From the NCBI GenBank assembly GCA_015654695.1, contig JAATGJ010000058.1, positions 1 through 64,000 on the forward strand: DNA of 64,000 nt, read 5' to 3'. The notes beneath the pieces were generated by a model. The model was not told the DNA's origin. It ran no database searches and saw only the letters and a program-made list of their open reading frames with translations. Position 1 is the first letter of the stretch. The number at the start of each line of letters is the position of its first letter. This document shows, piece by piece, positions 60,560-64,000 of this stretch. The DNA comes from Chitinophagales bacterium. Lineage in GTDB: Bacteria; Bacteroidota; Bacteroidia; Chitinophagales; Chitinophagaceae. A program made the position numbers and the translations under genes.

Positions 60560-63412
60560 ATGAAACAAAAATCATTGTTGCTTATCGCCTTTGTTCTGGT
60601 TGCAACGATCATAGTAAATGCACAGGCAAAGTTGGTAGAAAAAGTTACCAAACAAGGTGATGAGCTGGTCATCCCGTACGAGAAATATATCTTACCCAAC
60701 GGGCTTACGCTGCTGATACACGAAGATCATAGCGATCCTGTATCACATGTGGACGTAACCTATCATGTAGGTTCAGCAAGAGAAGAAATAGGCAAGTCAG
60801 GATTTGCGCATTTCTTTGAACACATGATGTTCCAGGGCAGTGATAACGTAGCCGATGAACAACACTTTAAAATTGTAACAGAAGCAGGCGGCACTTTAAA
60901 CGGCAGCACTAATACGGACAGAACAAATTATTTTGAAACAGCGCCTTCCAACCAATTGGAAAAAATGCTCTGGCTGGAAGCTGACCGCATGGGCTTTTTG
61001 CTGGATGCGGTGACGCAGAAAAAATTTGAAGTACAGAGAGAAACAGTGAAAAACGAAAGAGGCCAGCGGGTGGACAACGTGCCTTATGGTTTAGTACAGG
61101 AAGTAATCGCTAAAAACCTTTTCCCGTATGGTCACCCTTACTCATGGCCGGTGATCGGATATATTGAAGACCTGAACCGGGGAAATGTAAATGATCTGAA
61201 AAATTTCTTTCTCCGCTGGTATGGCCCCAATAACGCTACCGTGACTGTTGGTGGTGATGTAGATCCCAAAGAAGTAGTAAAGCTGGTAGAAAAATATTTC
61301 GGACCTATTCCCAGCGGGCCTAAAGTGGAAAATATGGCGCCTTCAGTTCCGGAACTCACAAAACACCGCTTTGCTTCCTATACTGATAATTATGCCCGTT
61401 TACCATTGATGGTAAGAACCTATCTTACTGTTTCCAACTACCATCCTGACCAGGCCGCATTGGCTTGTCTTGCCCAGGTACTCGGACAGGGTAACAATTC
61501 TATCCTGTATCAGCAATTAACAAAGAAACAACTGGCTTTACAGGCAAATTGTTTCAGTGGTCTAACTGAATTGTCAGGCGTTTTCACATTCCAGATCGTT
61601 CCTTTCCCGGGAAAATCATTAGCCAGTATGTATTATATGCTGGACAATGCATTGGATACTTTTGAGGCAAGAGGAATAACGGATGATGATATTGCAAAAT
61701 TCAAAGGCGGGTATGAAGCGCAGTTGATAAACGGATTGCAGAGTGTCTCCGGCAAGGTATTTCAACTGGCCGCTTTCCAGACACTGGCCGGCAACCCAAA
61801 CATGATCGGCAAATTGCTGAAAATGTACCAGGCAGTTACCAAAGAAGATGTAATGCGGGTGTATAACAAGTATATCAAATACAAACATTGTGTAACCGTA
61901 AGCGTATTGCCGAAGAACCAGGAAAAAATGATAGTGGGTACTGATAATTATACCGTTGATAATACCAACTATACTAATCCTGATTATGGTTATGACAAAC
62001 TAACTTACGTAAAAGCGAAAGATAATTTTGACCGCAATAAGATGCCACCCAACGGGCCTAATCCTGTTGTAAAAGTTCCGGCCTTCTGGAAAAAAGACTG
62101 GCCCAGTGGTGTCAGGATCATCGGTACAGAGAGCAATGAATTACCTGTTGTTACTTTATCGGTTAAAATTCCAGGCGGCCATTTATTGAATGCCAATGAT
62201 CTTTCCAAAGCCGGTCTCGCTTCTTTCTTTACCGATATGATGACCGACGACACAAAGAATTACACGGCGGAACAAATGAGCAAGGAGTTGCAAAAACTCG
62301 GAAGCTCTATCAATGTATTCAGTGGCATGGAGGATATTACTTTCCAGGTGCAGTCACAAAAGAAAAACCTGGAGGCTACATTGAAATTGCTGGAAGAAAG
62401 AATGTTTAATCCCAAATTCACACAAGCTGCGTTTGACCGTATCAAAAAACAAAACCTGGAAAGTTTTAAAGTAGCTAAAACACAACCTGCTTCTGTAGCA
62501 GATAATGTATATGCAAAATTGAATTATGGCCCCAGCCATATTCTTGGCGTGTCAGCCGATGGTAATGAAGAAACAGTAAAAACATTTACACTGGCTGATA
62601 TGCAATATTACTACGACAACTATATGACCTCGCAGGGAACACAGGTAGTAATAGTAGGCGATATTAAAGAAGAAGAGATATTACCTAAACTTTCTTTCAT
62701 TAATAACCTGCCCAATAAAAAGATCACTATCCCGTCAATAGCAGCAGCACCTGTAGTAGAAAAAACAAAGATCTACCTGGTGGATGTTCCTAAATCGGCA
62801 CAAACAGAATTCCGTGTAGGTTATGTTACTGGATTGAAATATGACGCTACCGGTGAATACTATAAAGCCGGATTAATGAACTATGCTTTAGGTGGGGCTT
62901 TCAACAGCCGGTTGAACCTGAACTTGCGTGAAGATAAAGGCTGGACTTATGGCGCACGCAGTGGTTTCGCCGGAGGCAAACAAACCGGTGATTTCACATT
63001 CAGTTCCGGCATCAGGGGCAATGCTACTGACAGCGCTATGATCGAGATCGTGAAAGAATTAAAAGGATATTCTGAGAAAGGTATTACTGGTGAAGAACTC
63101 AGCTTTATGAAAAGCGCCATCGGGCAAAGAGATGCCCTTCGTTATGAAACAGGTTTCCAGAAAGCAGGTTTCATTGGCAACATCCTTGACAACAACCTGC
63201 CTGCTGATTTTGTAGATCAGCAAAATAAGATTGTAGCTGGTATCACCAAAGACCAGATTGATATGTTGTCTAAAAAATATATCAATGCTGATAAAATGAA
63301 TATCCTGGTAGTTGGCGATAAAGCCAAAATATTACCGGGTCTGCAAAAGCTGGGATATGAGATCATAGAACTGGATGTGGATGGTAAACCAGTGGAAAAG
63401 AAAGCGTTTTAA
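60560..63412 (+). CDS. M16-family zinc peptidase (second copy)
   Basis: From ATG 60560 the protein has 950 aa with a signal peptide ending N-A-Q-A (about 1-23). The zinc motif is H84-F-F-E87-H88 in 'SGFAHFFEHMMFQGS', with 'ETVKNERGQRVDN' carrying the third ligand. A second, zinc-free M16 unit runs from about residue 510 to the end ('WPSGVRIIGTESNELPVVTLSVKIPGG', later 'LREDKGWTYGARSGF'). It is only distantly like the first M16 protein, so the two are not a recent duplication. The 20-residue upstream frame extension is ignored: a -7-like TTACTTTG lies within it. Confidence 0.93.
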   Translation: MKQKSLLLIAFVLVATIIVNAQAKLVEKVTKQGDELVIPYEKYILPNGLTLLIHEDHSDPVSHVDVTYHVGSAREEIGKSGFAHFFEHMMFQGSDNVADEQHFKIVTEAGGTLNGSTNTDRTNYFETAPSNQLEKMLWLEADRMGFLLDAVTQKKFEVQRETVKNERGQRVDNVPYGLVQEVIAKNLFPYGHPYSWPVIGYIEDLNRGNVNDLKNFFLRWYGPNNATVTVGGDVDPKEVVKLVEKYFGPIPSGPKVENMAPSVPELTKHRFASYTDNYARLPLMVRTYLTVSNYHPDQAALACLAQVLGQGNNSILYQQLTKKQLALQANCFSGLTELSGVFTFQIVPFPGKSLASMYYMLDNALDTFEARGITDDDIAKFKGGYEAQLINGLQSVSGKVFQLAAFQTLAGNPNMIGKLLKMYQAVTKEDVMRVYNKYIKYKHCVTVSVLPKNQEKMIVGTDNYTVDNTNYTNPDYGYDKLTYVKAKDNFDRNKMPPNGPNPVVKVPAFWKKDWPSGVRIIGTESNELPVVTLSVKIPGGHLLNANDLSKAGLASFFTDMMTDDTKNYTAEQMSKELQKLGSSINVFSGMEDITFQVQSQKKNLEATLKLLEERMFNPKFTQAAFDRIKKQNLESFKVAKTQPASVADNVYAKLNYGPSHILGVSADGNEETVKTFTLADMQYYYDNYMTSQGTQVVIVGDIKEEEILPKLSFINNLPNKKITIPSIAAAPVVEKTKIYLVDVPKSAQTEFRVGYVTGLKYDATGEYYKAGLMNYALGGAFNSRLNLNLREDKGWTYGARSGFAGGKQTGDFTFSSGIRGNATDSAMIEIVKELKGYSEKGITGEELSFMKSAIGQRDALRYETGFQKAGFIGNILDNNLPADFVDQQNKIVAGITKDQIDMLSKKYINADKMNILVVGDKAKILPGLQKLGYEIIELDVDGKPVEKKAF

Positions 63413-63430
63413 GCAAATTCGTTTATACAT

Positions 63431-63468
63431 AAAAATAGGCTGCCCGGAATTCCGGGCAGCCTATTTTT
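63431..63468. terminator. strong bidirectional rho-independent terminator
   Basis: AAAAATAGGCTGCCCGGAA is followed directly by its reverse complement, giving a 38-bp perfect palindrome with A and T tails, just after the second M16 gene. Confidence 0.9.
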
Positions 63469-63573
63469 ATTGGAGTATTAAATTTTACTTGTTTTAACAG
63501 CATTTATTTTATTCCGTTTCCGGATAGCCGTAACTTCAATAGGAACTTTATTTGTTAACCAATAACTACTGTT

Positions 63574-64000
63574 ATGAAATTCATCTCTACACTTCTTCTT
63601 GGCCTGGTCTTTTTATCCGCCAACAGTCAGCAATGGAAATTAACAAGCAGCTATAGCCTGGGGCTACCCAGGCAGGAAATGAATAAAAACATACCTCCGG
63701 CGCATAGCCTGCAGGTGGGTGTATTATACCAGCTCCCTGCATTAAAACAATTATCTGTTGGGCTTGAACTGGGTATCGGCAGTTACGCCAGCAAACGGAT
63801 AGAACAAACTTTCCAGTTTGATAACAATACAGCTTCCATCGTTCCGGTTAATTACAACAGCAATACATTTAATGCCAACCTGCAGGCAAGACTGAACCTG
63901 TTGAGTGATAAAAACTATATTATACCTTACATTAATGCAAAAGGCGGCCTGTATAATTTTTTCAGTAACGTGTATGTAGAAGACCCGGAAGATGCCAATG
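63574..64000 (+). CDS. outer-membrane beta-barrel protein, N-terminal part
   Basis: ATG 63574 opens a frame that runs off the right edge (142 codons visible). The signal peptide is M-K-F-I-S-T-L-L-L-G-L-V-F-L-S-A-N-S. The mature part alternates polar and hydrophobic residues in strands: 'SSYSLGLPRQEM', 'HSLQVGVLYQL', 'LSVGLELGIGSYAS', 'FNANLQARLNLL' and 'IIPYINAKGGLYNFFS'. This is the pattern of outer-membrane barrel proteins of the PorT or OmpA-barrel kind. The C-terminus is outside the window. Confidence 0.75.
   Translation, partial: MKFISTLLLGLVFLSANSQQWKLTSSYSLGLPRQEMNKNIPPAHSLQVGVLYQLPALKQLSVGLELGIGSYASKRIEQTFQFDNNTASIVPVNYNSNTFNANLQARLNLLSDKNYIIPYINAKGGLYNFFSNVYVEDPEDAN

Overview
The window looks like chromosomal DNA of a Bacteroidota bacterium, most likely from the Chitinophagaceae or a close relative. 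This rests on TANNTTTG-type -7 promoter elements with few Shine-Dalgarno sites, a GldA-type ABC ATPase, a BatB/BatC pair, the long three-domain form of IspG, a fused gamma-alpha KorA, many small lipoproteins and outer-membrane beta-barrel proteins. No database could be searched; family names come from motifs and remembered family sequences.

Layout. 1-0.24 kb: the end of an IS256-type element runs off the left edge. 0.3-11.6 kb: housekeeping and envelope genes, mostly on the minus strand: a lipid A-type acyltransferase, nadB, a YhhN membrane protein, ispG (broken by an in-frame stop and carrying a palindromic insertion), a BatB/BatC pair, a class D beta-lactamase, small lipoproteins and kbl. 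11.8-16.5 kb: an ECF sigma factor, an anti-sigma-like protein with a duplicated cytoplasmic domain, a beta-barrel protein, an L,D-transpeptidase and an alpha/beta hydrolase. 16.7-20.5 kb: acs, divergent from an MHS-type transporter and a small membrane protein.

20.6-31.1 kb is an inorganic-carbon locus: two SulP transporters, DabA, DabB and two beta-carbonic anhydrases. It is bracketed by two paralogous small exported proteins of unknown function. DabA carries the expected zinc-site residues, so the locus probably supplies bicarbonate.

31.1-44.6 kb: a GH130 lipoprotein, gldA, eno, an FtsB/DivIC-like protein, nth, a beta-barrel protein, a GAF-like protein and a large protein joining a calcineurin-like phosphatase, a kinase-like middle region and an outer-membrane barrel.

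44.6-53.5 kb is accessory DNA: an HD phosphohydrolase fused to a Pycsar-type membrane effector domain, a decayed RhuM pseudogene, and a tight six-gene minus-strand operon encoding a DNA methyltransferase, a sigma-70-like protein, a small HTH-like protein, an ImmA/IrrE peptidase, a NurA-like nuclease and a HerA ATPase. This operon is the best candidate for an undescribed genome-defence system. It lies directly downstream of korA, where korB would be expected.

53.5-64 kb: korA, a polysaccharide deacetylase, two large M16 peptidases flanking an AIM24/TIGR00266 protein, and the start of another beta-barrel protein. I found no CRISPR array, rRNA or tRNA by eye.
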